Under the pieces are notes generated by a model. It was given only the letters and a program-made list of their open reading frames with translations, did no database searches and was not told where the DNA came from. Positions 1 through 11,596 of a DNA stretch of 64,000 bases are shown here, one piece after another. The stretch comes from Gemmatimonadota bacterium (GTDB lineage: Bacteria; Gemmatimonadota; Gemmatimonadetes; Longimicrobiales; Gaopeijiaceae): assembly GCA_022560615.1 (NCBI GenBank), contig JADFSR010000001.1, forward strand, positions 186,001 through 250,000, in the 5' to 3' direction. Both the position numbers and the translations under genes were made by a program. Position 1 is the first letter of the stretch. Each line of letters starts with the position of its first letter.

Positions 1-2852
1 AGCGTCTCGCCCAAGGCCCCGAAGTTGATGTAGAGGAGGAGGAAGATGATGAGCAGTGTCGCCGGGACCACGACCTTCAGCTTCTCCTGGGCCCGCTGCA
101 TGTACTCGTATTGCCCGGACCAGGTGAGCGTGTAGCCCGGCGGGAGCTCCACCATCTGGGACACCACCTCCTGAGCGGCCGCGACGTAGGAGCCCAGGTC
201 GCTCTGCTCGACGTCCACGAATACCCACGCCGTGGGGACCGCCTGTTCGGTTTTCACCACCATGGGGCCATCCACGATGCGGATCTCAGCGACCTGCCCG
301 AGTGGGATCTGCGCGACCCCCATGGCACTACTCCCGCCCATCGAGGCGGTCGGCGCCATCCCGTCGATCCCGGCCATCGTGGCCGGTGTGACCATGTCAT
401 CCATGCCGGTGCTCCGGGATCCGACCGGAATCAGAATCTCCGCCAGCTTCTCGGGCTGGTCCCGAAGCTCCTGGGGATAGCGCACGCGCACGGAGTAGCG
501 CTCTCTCCCCTCGACCGTCCGCGTGATGCTCATGCCACCCACCGCCGATGCGATCACCATCTGAATCGTCGCGACGCTGATCCCGTATCGGGCCGCCGCG
601 TCGCGATCGATGTCGATGTCCAGATACGACCCGGAAACGACCCGCTCTCCGACGGCCGACCGAGTGCCCGGAACGGTCCGCACCGCCGCCTCCACCTCGG
701 TCGCGAGTCTCTCGAGCACGGCCAGCTCCGGACCGAAGATCTTCACGCCCACCGGGGTTCGGATTCCGGTCGCGAGCATGTCGATGCGTCCCTTGATGGG
801 CATCGTCCAGGAATTGGTCACACCGGCCATGCGAAGCTCGGCGTCCATCTCCTCGATCAGCGTCTCCTGCGTCATCCCCGGGCGCCATTCCTCCTCTGGC
901 TTCAGCACGATGGTCGTCTCGATCATCGAGAGGGGAGCTGGATCCGTGGCCGTCGTGGCTCGGCCGGCCTTGCCGAAAACGCTCTCGACTTCGGGGAACG
1001 TCGCGAGAATCGAGTCTTGAACCCGCAGTATGTCTTGGACCTTCGCAACGCTGACCCCGGGAAGGGTGGTCGGCATGAAGAGGATGGTGCCTTCGTTGAG
1101 GGGCGGCATGAACTCCGAACCCAGGCGACGAAGCGGTAATACCGTCAGCACGAGCACCGCCACCGCCACCGCGATGACCGGCCAGCGGTAGTTGAGCACG
1201 GTCTCCAGAATCGGACGGTACAGCGACATGAGGACCCGGTTGACCGGATTCTTGTGCTCCCTATGGATCCGTCCCTGGATGAACAGCCCCATCGTCACGG
1301 GAACCAGGGTCAGGGAGAGCAAGCTCGCACTCGCCATCGCGAGCGTCTTGGTCCACGCCAGCGGCTTGAAGAGTCGACCTTCCTGGGCCTCCAGGCTGAA
1401 GACGGGGAGGAACGACACGGTGATGATGAGCAGGGAGAAGAAGAGCGCAGGACCCACTTCCTTGGAGGACCGCACGACCACCTCCCAGCGCTCCTTCGAC
1501 GTCAACAACCGGGTGTGGAGGTAATCTCCTCCTTCATCGCCGGGAATCGAGACGCCCAGCTCCTTCGCTCGTCGTCGCTTCTCGTCGATGGCGCGCTCCA
1601 GGTGCTTGTGCATGTTCTCGACCATCACGATCGCGGCGTCGATCATCGCACCGATGGCGATGGCGATACCACCGAGGCTCATGATGTCGGCTCCCAGGCC
1701 GAGCCCGCGCATCGCGATGAACGCCATCAGGATGCCGAGAGGCAGCGTGAGGATCACGACGAGCGCGCTGCGCACGTGGACCAGGAAGATCACGGTGACC
1801 AGCGCCACCACGAGCGACTCCTCGAGGAGCTTTTCCTTGAGGGTGTCGACGGCCCTGTGGATCAGATCCGAGCGGTCGTACACCGGCCTGATGACCAGCC
1901 CTTCCGGGAATCCCGACTCGATCGCCGCGAGCTTGGCCTTCACGCGGTCGATCGTGGCCAGCGCGTTCTCACCGTAGCGCATGATGACGATACCGCCAAC
2001 CACGTCGCCCCTACCGTCGAGATCGGCGACCCCGCGCCTCACGTCCGGCGCGAGACGGACCGTCGCCAGATCCTCCACGCGCACGGGAGTGCCGTGATCG
2101 GTAGCGCTGACGACGACCTTCTCGATGTCCTCGAGCCCCTCGAGGTACCCGAGCCCGCGAATCATGTATTCCCGCTCGGCCAACTCGAGGACCATCGCCC
2201 CGACATCCTCGTTCGAGGCCCGGATGGCTGCGATCACCTGAGTCACGGGGATACCGAAGCCGCGAAGCTTGATGGGGTCCACCGTCACCTCGTAGACCTG
2301 CTCGTACCCGCCCACCGTGGCGACTTCGCTGACGCCGGGCACCGCCGTGAGCTGGTACCGTAGATACCAGTCCTGATAGGACCGCAAGTCCGCCAAGGAC
2401 ATGGTCCCCGTGGTGTCTAACAGCACGTATTGGTAGACCCATCCGAGTCCCGTCGCGTCCGGACCCAACGAGGGCTGGGCCGCCTCGGGGAGGCGTCCGC
2501 GGATCGAGGACAGGTACTCGAGGACCCGGCTCCGCGCCCAATAGAGGTCGGTTCCGTCCTCGAAGATGATGTAGACGAACGACGTACCGAAGAACGAGTA
2601 GCCACGGACCGTCTGGGCACCCGGAACCTTGAGCATCTCCGAGGCCACCGGATACGTGACCTGATCCTCAACGATCTGCGGCGCCTGGCCCGCATAGTCG
2701 GTCCGGATGATGACCTGAACGTCCGAGAGGTCCGGAATCGCGTCGAGCGGCGTATTCCGCATGGCCATGACACCGGCGGCGGCCACGGAGAGCGCGAAGA
2801 CCAGGACGAGAAACCTGTTCCTGACTGACGCTTCGATGATGCGCTTCAGCAT
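1..2852 (-). CDS. cusA: CusA-type copper/silver RND efflux pump (3' end outside window)
   Basis: This is the inner-membrane, proton-driven pump of a tripartite Cu(I)/Ag(I) exporter. The frame is open from the ATG at 2852 to the window edge, giving about 950 of the roughly 1,040 residues expected. The three methionines that bind metal in E. coli CusA (M573, M623, M672) align with Met593 (context LFMPTTLPG), Met643 (PLSMIETT) and Met692 (RIDMLATG), with identical 50- and 49-residue spacing. That favours monovalent copper/silver over the divalent CzcA type. A GAMIDAAIVMVEN segment matches the transmembrane aspartate region of the proton relay. The gene starts 9 bases after the stop of the adaptor gene, so it is the last recognised gene of a cusC-cusB-cusA operon. 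The missing C-terminus cannot be assessed. Confidence 0.93.
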   Translation of the reverse strand, partial: MLKRIIEASVRNRFLVLVFALSVAAAGVMAMRNTPLDAIPDLSDVQVIIRTDYAGQAPQIVEDQVTYPVASEMLKVPGAQTVRGYSFFGTSFVYIIFEDGTDLYWARSRVLEYLSSIRGRLPEAAQPSLGPDATGLGWVYQYVLLDTTGTMSLADLRSYQDWYLRYQLTAVPGVSEVATVGGYEQVYEVTVDPIKLRGFGIPVTQVIAAIRASNEDVGAMVLELAEREYMIRGLGYLEGLEDIEKVVVSATDHGTPVRVEDLATVRLAPDVRRGVADLDGRGDVVGGIVIMRYGENALATIDRVKAKLAAIESGFPEGLVIRPVYDRSDLIHRAVDTLKEKLLEESLVVALVTVIFLVHVRSALVVILTLPLGILMAFIAMRGLGLGADIMSLGGIAIAIGAMIDAAIVMVENMHKHLERAIDEKRRRAKELGVSIPGDEGGDYLHTRLLTSKERWEVVVRSSKEVGPALFFSLLIITVSFLPVFSLEAQEGRLFKPLAWTKTLAMASASLLSLTLVPVTMGLFIQGRIHREHKNPVNRVLMSLYRPILETVLNYRWPVIAVAVAVLVLTVLPLRRLGSEFMPPLNEGTILFMPTTLPGVSVAKVQDILRVQDSILATFPEVESVFGKAGRATTATDPAPLSMIETTIVLKPEEEWRPGMTQETLIEEMDAELRMAGVTNSWTMPIKGRIDMLATGIRTPVGVKIFGPELAVLERLATEVEAAVRTVPGTRSAVGERVVSGSYLDIDIDRDAAARYGISVATIQMVIASAVGGMSITRTVEGRERYSVRVRYPQELRDQPEKLAEILIPVGSRSTGMDDMVTPATMAGIDGMAPTASMGGSSAMGVAQIPLGQVAEIRIVDGPMVVKTEQAVPTAWVFVDVEQSDLGSYVAAAQEVVSQMVELPPGYTLTWSGQYEYMQRAQEKLKVVVPATLLIIFLLLYINFGALGET

Positions 2853-2861
2853 GACGATTCC

Positions 2862-4130
2862 CTACTCCTCGTGCCCTTCGTGGGACGTCTCGCGGCTCGG
2901 CTTGGCCGTGTCCGGCTCCATGGACAGGGTGTCGCTCCCGGAGTGGTCCATGCTTTCCATTCCGCCGGCGTCGTCCGTAATGTCCAGATCGCCGGTCATC
3001 GTGCCCAGATTGGACTCGGCGTCCACGAGGAACGCGGCCGACGAGACGACCCGCTCACCCATCTCGAGCCCCGACAGAATCTCCATGTACCGGCCCGCTG
3101 TCCTACCGGGCTGGACCTCCCGCGGCAGCAACGCTCCGTCGGCTTCCTGGACGAAGACCAACGCGCGCTCTCCCGTCACGATGACCGCGCTACGCGGGAC
3201 CACCAGAGTCGCCGGCGTCGGGAGTGATTCGAGTCGGATTTGGGCGTACATCCCGGGCTTGAACGCGAGGTCCGGGTTGGGCAGCTCCAAACGGACGCGT
3301 GCGGTTCTCGACCGCACCGAGACCGTCGGATAGACATAGGTGACGCGCCCGGTGAAGACCTGCCCCGGGTATGCCTGGAAAGAGATCAGGGCACCCTGGC
3401 GCTCTCTCACGAGCGCGAGGTCCTTCTCGAAGATGTCGGCCTCGATCCAGACGCGAGAGAGGTCGGCGATACGATACACGGTCATGCCGTCCATGATGCG
3501 GTCGCCCACGACGACGTTCTTCTCCACCACGATTCCGGTCGCCGGCGAGCGCAGCGTGAGCGTCTTGGAGGGCTCGCCGCGCTCCTCTATGCGACGGATC
3601 TCGTCCTCGTGGATATCCCAGTACGCGAGGCGTCGCCGAGCGGAGGCCAGAAGCCCTTCCGCGTTCGTGAGCGGCCGGCCCGCTTTGGCTTCACGGACGA
3701 GCCGCGCCGCGAGGAGGAGCTCCTCCTGCGCCGACACGAGGGCCGGGCTATAGATCTCCATGAGCGGTTCGCCCTCACGAATCGGCGCGCCCGTGAAGTC
3801 GACGTACAGGTGCTCGACCCAGCCCTCGACCTTCGGGCTGACCGTCGTGAGACGCGTCTCGTCGTATACGACCGTACCCACGGTCTGGACGAAGCCGGGA
3901 AGCACTCTGTGCTCCACCGAGGCAAACGTGACACCGATTAGCCGAGCTGCCTCCGCGTCCAGCACGACCGGCTGCATGTCCCCGCCCCCGGCCGTCATCG
4001 CCGCCATGTCATGCTCCCCGCCCACCGCCTGCTCGGCGGCAGGCTCGCCAGAGCGAATCTGAAACGTCACTACCGCCACCGCCGCCACAACGACGAACAC
4101 GGACAGTGCGATCTGCTTGGGCGTGCTCAT
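2862..4130 (-). CDS. cusB: CusB-like periplasmic adaptor (membrane fusion protein)
   Basis: This 422-residue adaptor links the RND pump to the outer-membrane channel and is expected to hand metal to CusA. It has an N-terminal membrane anchor (about residues 8-23). A His/Met-rich stretch follows (HDMAAM, GDMQ, residues 40-53), as in CusB proteins that capture Cu(I). The barrel-sandwich hybrid and alpha-hairpin lie near residues 75-200, with 'SPALVSAQEELL' typical of the hairpin entry. A beta-barrel and membrane-proximal domain follow. The C-terminus is again rich in Met and His (SMDHSG, SHEGHEE) and may be an extra metal site. The start codon overlaps the stop of the channel gene by 4 bases (ATGA), so the two are translationally coupled. 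Confidence 0.93.
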   Translation of the reverse strand: MSTPKQIALSVFVVVAAVAVVTFQIRSGEPAAEQAVGGEHDMAAMTAGGGDMQPVVLDAEAARLIGVTFASVEHRVLPGFVQTVGTVVYDETRLTTVSPKVEGWVEHLYVDFTGAPIREGEPLMEIYSPALVSAQEELLLAARLVREAKAGRPLTNAEGLLASARRRLAYWDIHEDEIRRIEERGEPSKTLTLRSPATGIVVEKNVVVGDRIMDGMTVYRIADLSRVWIEADIFEKDLALVRERQGALISFQAYPGQVFTGRVTYVYPTVSVRSRTARVRLELPNPDLAFKPGMYAQIRLESLPTPATLVVPRSAVIVTGERALVFVQEADGALLPREVQPGRTAGRYMEILSGLEMGERVVSSAAFLVDAESNLGTMTGDLDITDDAGGMESMDHSGSDTLSMEPDTAKPSRETSHEGHEE

Positions 4131-5437
4131 CGTTCCTCCGTAAGGACGGGTCCTGATCTCGGGAGTGCTCGGCCGATCGTCGACTCGAGCGTGGCGAAAG
4201 CCTTCCCGTAGTCGCCGAGGAGCGTGAAGAGCTCCCCTTCATATCGATTGACGGTCATTTGCGCATCGACGAGCGTCAGGAAGTCCACCGCCCCGACTCT
4301 GTAGGACGAGAACGCCGACTCCACCGTGGCGCGCGCCTCTGGGATGACTTCGTCCCGGTACAGCTCGGCCAGGCTCCTGGCTCGGGTCAACTCGGCCAGC
4401 AGTACTCCGATGTCGGCGTCCACCTCGGCCTCACGACTGGACAGCTCTGCCTCGGCCAGTCGCTCCATTGCGGCCGCTTCATCGCGGAGCGCGTATTGGC
4501 GCTTCCCCGCGTGTATGGGAAGACTGAAGCCCAACATCGCACTGGCCATGCGCTCGGTGCCGCCACCGCGATCGCGCTGTCCGTACGACAACCCGAAGGT
4601 CAGGTCCGGCCAGATCTGACGGTCGGCGAGCGCCGATAGTGATTGGGCCTGGGCCACACCGAGCCGCGCCCGGGCCAGAATGGGTCGGCTCTGGGCAGCC
4701 GAGGCACGCAGTTCATCACGATCGGGGACGTCCAGGGGCAGGTCGCCCAGAGCCGGAGACGCCACCGTGGCATCCGAGGGCCGATCCAGGACTCCGTTGA
4801 GCATGGCCGCCTTGGCAATGCGAAACGCCTGCATCTGGCGAATGTCGCCATCGACGCGCGCGACCTCGACGTCGGCTCTGAGCACGTCGGCTTGACGCCC
4901 CGTACCGGCCGAGTACATCGCTTTCGCAACCTGCTGGAAGTCCTCCAGAAGCGCCAGCGTCTCCCGCATGACTCCGATCCGCCGGTCCAGCGAATAGATA
5001 TCGAAGAAGAGCGAGGACGCCTGCCCACGTACGTTCCACCATGCCTCGTCCGCAGTCGCGAAGGCCATCTCCGTCCCGTATGCGGCGATCTCGCCCTTGA
5101 GCGACAGCTTCCCGGGGAACGGCACCATCTGCATGAGCTGGACCGACGGGGCCATCGACATGGCCATATCTGTGTTCAGATTCGGCACGCCGAAGTTCAT
5201 TATGCCGAGCTGCAGCGTCGGGTCGGGTAGCGTCGACGCCTCCGGCTCTCGATAGGTCGCAGCCTCGGCGGCAGACTGAAGGGCCTGCAGACGCGGATTC
5301 CGGTCCCTAACCAGCTCCAGGACTTCGTCGAGGTGGAGTGCGGTGTGGGCGGTTTGGGCGGCCAGCGGCCCACTGAGCAGAAGCGTGACCGCAGTTGCGG
5401 TCAGGCACCGGGCAAATTCCTGAGATCTCACGGGCAT
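4127..5437 (-). CDS. TolC/CusC-family outer-membrane efflux channel
   Basis: This 436-residue outer-membrane factor forms the exit duct of the adjacent RND system. It has an N-terminal signal peptide (hydrophobic core LTATAVTLLL, Ala-X-Ala cleavage near residue 28). Two TolC-type repeats are built of long amphipathic helices, for example 'DADIGVLLAELTRARSLAELYRDEVIPEA' region near residues 345-375, and the family-typical segment 'AVDFLTLVDAQ' lies near residue 393. The length fits the 420-460 residues usual for CusC/CzcC. It is the first gene of the operon, so the promoter should lie between 5438 and 5571. CzcC-like channels cannot be separated from CusC-like ones by sequence alone; the pump's methionines argue for copper or silver. 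Confidence 0.88.
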   Translation of the reverse strand: MPVRSQEFARCLTATAVTLLLSGPLAAQTAHTALHLDEVLELVRDRNPRLQALQSAAEAATYREPEASTLPDPTLQLGIMNFGVPNLNTDMAMSMAPSVQLMQMVPFPGKLSLKGEIAAYGTEMAFATADEAWWNVRGQASSLFFDIYSLDRRIGVMRETLALLEDFQQVAKAMYSAGTGRQADVLRADVEVARVDGDIRQMQAFRIAKAAMLNGVLDRPSDATVASPALGDLPLDVPDRDELRASAAQSRPILARARLGVAQAQSLSALADRQIWPDLTFGLSYGQRDRGGGTERMASAMLGFSLPIHAGKRQYALRDEAAAMERLAEAELSSREAEVDADIGVLLAELTRARSLAELYRDEVIPEARATVESAFSSYRVGAVDFLTLVDAQMTVNRYEGELFTLLGDYGKAFATLESTIGRALPRSGPVLTEER

Positions 5438-5571
5438 GCTCTCGAAGGAGGTCCGTCATGACTGAACGGAAGTTGCCCTCGGATACGTGAAGGTCCGGTG
5501 AGATGGAGATGAAGAAGCCTTCAGGATCGAAGCGACCGGCAGCGGCTCCCTCGCGGGACCGCGTACCTCCC

Positions 5572-6513
5572 TCAAATCTTTCGGTGGTGCCTACGCGACG
5601 TATTCGGCTCGATGTGAACCAGCGCATCCAGAACGGGCAGCTCTGATTGAAGTATTCGGTCCTTGACGCGATGAGCGATCGCGTGCCCCTCCCGGACTGG
5701 CAAACCGCCGTCCACTTCAACATGAATATCAGCCAGGAACACCAGCCCGCTTCGCCTGACCCTCAGGACATCGACTCCTTCAACGCCTGGCACAGCCTCC
5801 GTGAGTTGTCGGATTCGCGCGTGAATATCTCCGGGGGCCGCGACATCGAGCACGTCCCGCACGGCTGACCGGAGCAGGCGAACGGCATTCCACGCGATTA
5901 CGCCACACGCCAACAACGCGGCCCAGTCGTCCGCACTCTCAAAACCGCCGCCCCCCAGCAACGCAATCGAGATCCCTACGAACGCGGCAAGAGACGTCAG
6001 CGCATCAGACCGATGATGCCAAGCATCTGTACTCAGCGCCTGGCTGCCCAACTCTCGACCCTTGGAGCGCAGGATTCGATAAGTCACCTCCTTCGCGATC
6101 ACGACTCCGGCAAGTACGGGAAGTGTGAAAGCCGCCGGTGCTTCGTGCGGGACGACGATCTCTCGCAGCGCACCCAACGCGATTCCCACCGCGGCAGTCA
6201 GCAACATCGTCGCCACAGCGAGCGCAGCCAGCTGTTCTGCCTTCCCCTGCCCGTATGGAAATCTATCGGTCGGTGGTGCACCGCTGACTCGAAGCCCGCC
6301 CCATACCACAAGTGCACTGAAGATGTCCAGGGTCGACTCGACGCCATCGGCGATCAGGACATACGAATTTCCTAGGATTCCAGCGCCCAGCTTGACGACG
6401 GCAAGCACGGCACTCACCACCAGACCCATGACCGTGGCGCGAGTACCCTCGGCGACCGCCGCGCGAAGCTGCTGCGGAGTTGCGGACGCCTCTCGCCCGG
6501 AGTACTCAGTCAT
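5572..6513 (-). CDS. Cation diffusion facilitator (CDF) metal transporter
   Basis: This 313-residue inner-membrane metal/proton antiporter has about six transmembrane helices followed by a cytoplasmic ferredoxin-like domain. The canonical metal site is visible: Asp residues in 'ADGVESTLD' of helix 2, and His/Asp in 'HHRSDALTS' of helix 5. The C-terminal domain (about residues 220-313) carries 'FLADIHVEVDGGLPVREGHA', as in FieF/CzcD proteins, and ends in 'RRHHRKI'. It lies on the same strand just upstream of the CusCBA-type operon, which suggests a local metal-resistance cluster. Substrate choice (Zn, Fe, Co, Mn) cannot be read with confidence; a DD-HD site is commonly seen with Zn or Fe. Confidence 0.92.
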   Translation of the reverse strand: MTEYSGREASATPQQLRAAVAEGTRATVMGLVVSAVLAVVKLGAGILGNSYVLIADGVESTLDIFSALVVWGGLRVSGAPPTDRFPYGQGKAEQLAALAVATMLLTAAVGIALGALREIVVPHEAPAAFTLPVLAGVVIAKEVTYRILRSKGRELGSQALSTDAWHHRSDALTSLAAFVGISIALLGGGGFESADDWAALLACGVIAWNAVRLLRSAVRDVLDVAAPGDIHARIRQLTEAVPGVEGVDVLRVRRSGLVFLADIHVEVDGGLPVREGHAIAHRVKDRILQSELPVLDALVHIEPNTSRRHHRKI

Positions 6514-6531
6514 GGCTATGGGGGACTGAGG

Positions 6532-9036
6532 CTATCGTTGCGTGAGATCCGCTCGCGCGCGGTCGACGCAAGGATATGCCTGGTCCGGGGCAATGGTCGA
6601 CTCGGTCGCGACCGCATCCAGGCACTCAGCGAACAACCGGCGGCCGGCGGCGATCCGGCGGGCCTCGGTCATCCGATCCGAGCGCGTGTCTCCCTCCCCC
6701 GAGGCGCCTGCCACCTCCCCCAGACCACCCAGTGCGCCCTTGGTGAGCCAAAGCAGCTCGACGGCTCGCGCCTCGTTCCCGTCCTTCCACTCCAGGTAAC
6801 CGCTCAAGAAGAGCGCGGACGCCGCCCGGTCGTTCATCCGGTACGCGGCCCGGAGAGAAGTACGTGCTGTGGCCAGATCGCCGAGGGCCAACGCCGCCTC
6901 TCCCCGAAGCACCAACGGGTTGCTCTCTTCGCGGTTCAGGTCATACGCGACCTCGAAAGCCCGAAGAGCCTCCCGCAGGTCGAACAGAGCGCCGGCGGCG
7001 GGGATGGTGTGGACGATTCCCAGTTGCGCCCATGCGCGGGCGCTCGCCTGGTCCACGCCGACCAGCCGACGCCATGCGGCGATAGCCTCGTCGTAGCGCC
7101 GCATTTCCAGGAGCGCGTTGCCGAGGTCGTACAGCGAGTCCTCGTGGTCGGGGTTCAGCGACAGCATCTGTTCCAGGCCCTGGACCGCCTCTGCCCAGCG
7201 GCCTTCGTTGTACGCCCGACGGACCGTGCGGTCCAGCTCCCAGAAGCGTCGCGTCTCCTCTCTCGTGAGGCGTCCGGCGAGCCGACTCGGAGGCTCTCCC
7301 TCCCGGAGCAGGTATCGTCGATCGGATGCCAGGTCGCGCCAAACCTCCCGATGTCCACCCGGCCACGTCACGACGACGCTGTCCACACGCTGCGCACTCC
7401 CGAGCCCAATCCGCACTTCGGCGTCGTTCTGCGACAGGTACGAAGGTCCGACTCCGACCTCGCGGAGAAAGCCGCGGTCTCCGGTAAACGCGATGACCCG
7501 CGCACCAATAGCCGAGGGATGTCCCGAGGAGGCCTCCACGCTGAACCCGATCCAACGACCGGTCTGCGAGTCATTCCTGAACAGCTTCGCGGGCCCGCCT
7601 ACGTGCATGACGAGCACGTCGAGGTCGCCGTCCTGGTCGTAGTCAGCCACAGCCCCGCCACGTCCGACGCCGGGGGGCTCGACGCGGAATCCGGCCGCCT
7701 CACCGACCTCGAAGAAGCCGTCGGCCCCGCCTCGATTCCAATAGAGGTGTAGGTCCATCGGGACGAGTCGGGACCGGTCCTTGCGATCCTGCATCGTGCT
7801 CCCGTTCGCCACCCACAGGTCCAGCCAGCCGTCGTTGTCGAAGTCGCTGAACGAGGTAGCCCAACCGATCACGTCGAGCGAGATCTGCCCGAGACCGAGC
7901 CGGTCCGAATCGTCACCGAAGTTAAGTGTGCCCTCCACGCCGGAGCCCTCGAGGTCCGAGAGCATGCTCGTATAGAGCGCGTTTTCCTGCGCGATCCAGT
8001 GGGTGATGAAGAGATCCTGATCCAGATCACCGTCCCAGTCGCCGACCGCGATTCCCATCGCACCTCTGTAATCTGCAACGAGCGCGCTGTAGCTCACGTC
8101 CTCGAAGCTCCCGTCGCCCCGGTTGCGGTAGAGCCGATTGTCCGAAACGTCGTTCGCCACGTACAGGTCGAGCCAACCGTCCTGGTCCAGATCGACCCAT
8201 GCTGCGGACATTCCCTTGCCCTCGGGGTCGCGAACGCCCGCTGACTCCGCTAGGTCGACGAACGTCCCGTCGCCTCGGTTCACGAAGAGCCGGTTCGGCT
8301 CGGCCGGGTAGGAAGATGGATTCAGTGTGAAGGGAAAGTCGGCGTCGCGATTGCCGTCCGCTTCCAGGCCGGCGGGCTCCGGCTCGTATTGCACGTAGCC
8401 GACGACGTAGAGGTCGAGATCGCCGTCCAGGTCGTAGTCCGCCCACGAGGCGCCGGTCCAGAAGCCTCGTCCTCGCACGCCCGCCCGGAGTGAGACGTCG
8501 GTGAACGTCCCGTCGCCCCCGTTCTCCCAGAGCACGATGTCGCCCCATGAGGTGACGATCAGGTCGAGGTCGCCATCCGCGTCGTAGTCCCCCCATGCTG
8601 CCCCCATCCCGTAGTGCGCGCGCCCGACTCCCGCGGCGAGCGTGACGTCCTCGAAGGTGCCGTCACCGCGGTTCCGATACAGGCGATCGGTGTCGCCCGA
8701 GGCCTCGAGCTCGGCGGGCGGCGTCCCGATGGGCGCAGCGAAATTCACCAGGAACAGGTCGGGGAAGCCGTCTCCATCGTAGTCACCCCACGCGGCACCG
8801 GGTCCCATGTCCTCGGGGATCTGGCTCGTCCGCTCGTGCGGGAAGTGATTGAAGTCGATGCCGACCTCGGCCGTCACGTCCGTGAAGAGCAGACCCGATT
8901 CAGCGCCTCCTCCCGACCGGTCCAGAGCGCTCGTGATTCCTTCGGCGCTCTGGTCGGGCACGTACGTCGCACGTTCACGCAAGCGCGAACCGAGCAGGAA
9001 ACCGGTGACGAGCAGTACCGGTATCGAGCCGAGCAA
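6532..9036 (-). CDS. Secreted/anchored FG-GAP (VCBS) - ASPIC/UnbV - TPR protein (CRTAC1-like)
   Basis: This 834-residue protein has an N-terminal hydrophobic segment (LLGSIPVLLVTGFLLG) acting as signal or anchor. At least seven calcium-binding FG-GAP repeats follow between residues 80 and 480, each with a DxDxDG loop (DYDGDGFPDL, DYDADGDLDL, DFDNDGWLDL, DYDQDGDLDV). An ASPIC/UnbV domain sits near 495-585 (VVTWPGGHREVW). TPR helices at about 600-760 (EDSLYDLGNALLEMRRYDEAI) are an unusual addition. The start is a TTG preceded by GGAAG at good spacing. The gene lies 40 bases after the multiheme cytochrome gene and is probably co-transcribed with it. The molecular role is unknown; extracytoplasmic binding or scaffolding is inferred. 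Confidence 0.85.
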   Translation of the reverse strand: MLGSIPVLLVTGFLLGSRLRERATYVPDQSAEGITSALDRSGGGAESGLLFTDVTAEVGIDFNHFPHERTSQIPEDMGPGAAWGDYDGDGFPDLFLVNFAAPIGTPPAELEASGDTDRLYRNRGDGTFEDVTLAAGVGRAHYGMGAAWGDYDADGDLDLIVTSWGDIVLWENGGDGTFTDVSLRAGVRGRGFWTGASWADYDLDGDLDLYVVGYVQYEPEPAGLEADGNRDADFPFTLNPSSYPAEPNRLFVNRGDGTFVDLAESAGVRDPEGKGMSAAWVDLDQDGWLDLYVANDVSDNRLYRNRGDGSFEDVSYSALVADYRGAMGIAVGDWDGDLDQDLFITHWIAQENALYTSMLSDLEGSGVEGTLNFGDDSDRLGLGQISLDVIGWATSFSDFDNDGWLDLWVANGSTMQDRKDRSRLVPMDLHLYWNRGGADGFFEVGEAAGFRVEPPGVGRGGAVADYDQDGDLDVLVMHVGGPAKLFRNDSQTGRWIGFSVEASSGHPSAIGARVIAFTGDRGFLREVGVGPSYLSQNDAEVRIGLGSAQRVDSVVVTWPGGHREVWRDLASDRRYLLREGEPPSRLAGRLTREETRRFWELDRTVRRAYNEGRWAEAVQGLEQMLSLNPDHEDSLYDLGNALLEMRRYDEAIAAWRRLVGVDQASARAWAQLGIVHTIPAAGALFDLREALRAFEVAYDLNREESNPLVLRGEAALALGDLATARTSLRAAYRMNDRAASALFLSGYLEWKDGNEARAVELLWLTKGALGGLGEVAGASGEGDTRSDRMTEARRIAAGRRLFAECLDAVATESTIAPDQAYPCVDRARADLTQR

Positions 9037-9076
9037 CGAGGTCTTCCATATGAGCCGCCGGCGCTTCGATAGCCTG

Positions 9077-11116
<2,040 letters not shown>

Positions 11117-11596
11117 GACCCACCCCTCCGAGCTCATGGACATTCGAGCGTCGGCGGGAGGGTCCCCAATAATACGGAATCGTGGCGTGATCATCCACCC
11201 GTCCCGTTGCGATGCCATCGGATCGGCCTGGAGACATCACTCTTTTTCAGGTCGTGGCCCAGGTCGTGCGATTGCCAATGCCCTGGTGACAGCGCTCGAG
11301 ATGATGGGCTACGGCGTCCCACGTTTCCGCCTCACTCGGCACAATTCCCCACACAACCTCCGGGAGATTCCCGGCATCGTGCAACGAAGGGAACCGGTAG
11401 CGTTTCTTGGTTGTGTGCCGGCCCGCGGCGCTGCCGGGCCGGCGCACGACAAGCGATCCACCGCTCCTGCTGAGGGCAGCCGCAGTCGTCATGTCACTAA
11501 GAAACAATCGTGCTCGATGTCGGCTCGGGACGCAGTCCGGGGCGACGGTAGGGCAAATTCATCGACCCTCCCTTACTTCCACTCAAGAGGGGGCGT
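11117..11596. other. 480-bp divergent intergenic region
   Basis: It separates the multiheme cytochrome gene (minus) from susC (plus), so both promoters should lie here. No convincing open frame was found. It contains one strong hairpin (listed separately) and the ribosome site AGAGGGGG just before susC. No sigma-factor box could be assigned with confidence. Confidence 0.6.
11413..11447. other. Strong 13-bp hairpin upstream of susC
   Basis: The arms 11413-11425 and 11435-11447 pair over 13 positions (one G-T wobble) around a 9-base loop. There is no T-run on either strand, so a simple intrinsic terminator is not supported. It lies about 150 bases before susC and could be a regulator site, an RNA leader structure or a remnant. 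Confidence 0.5.
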
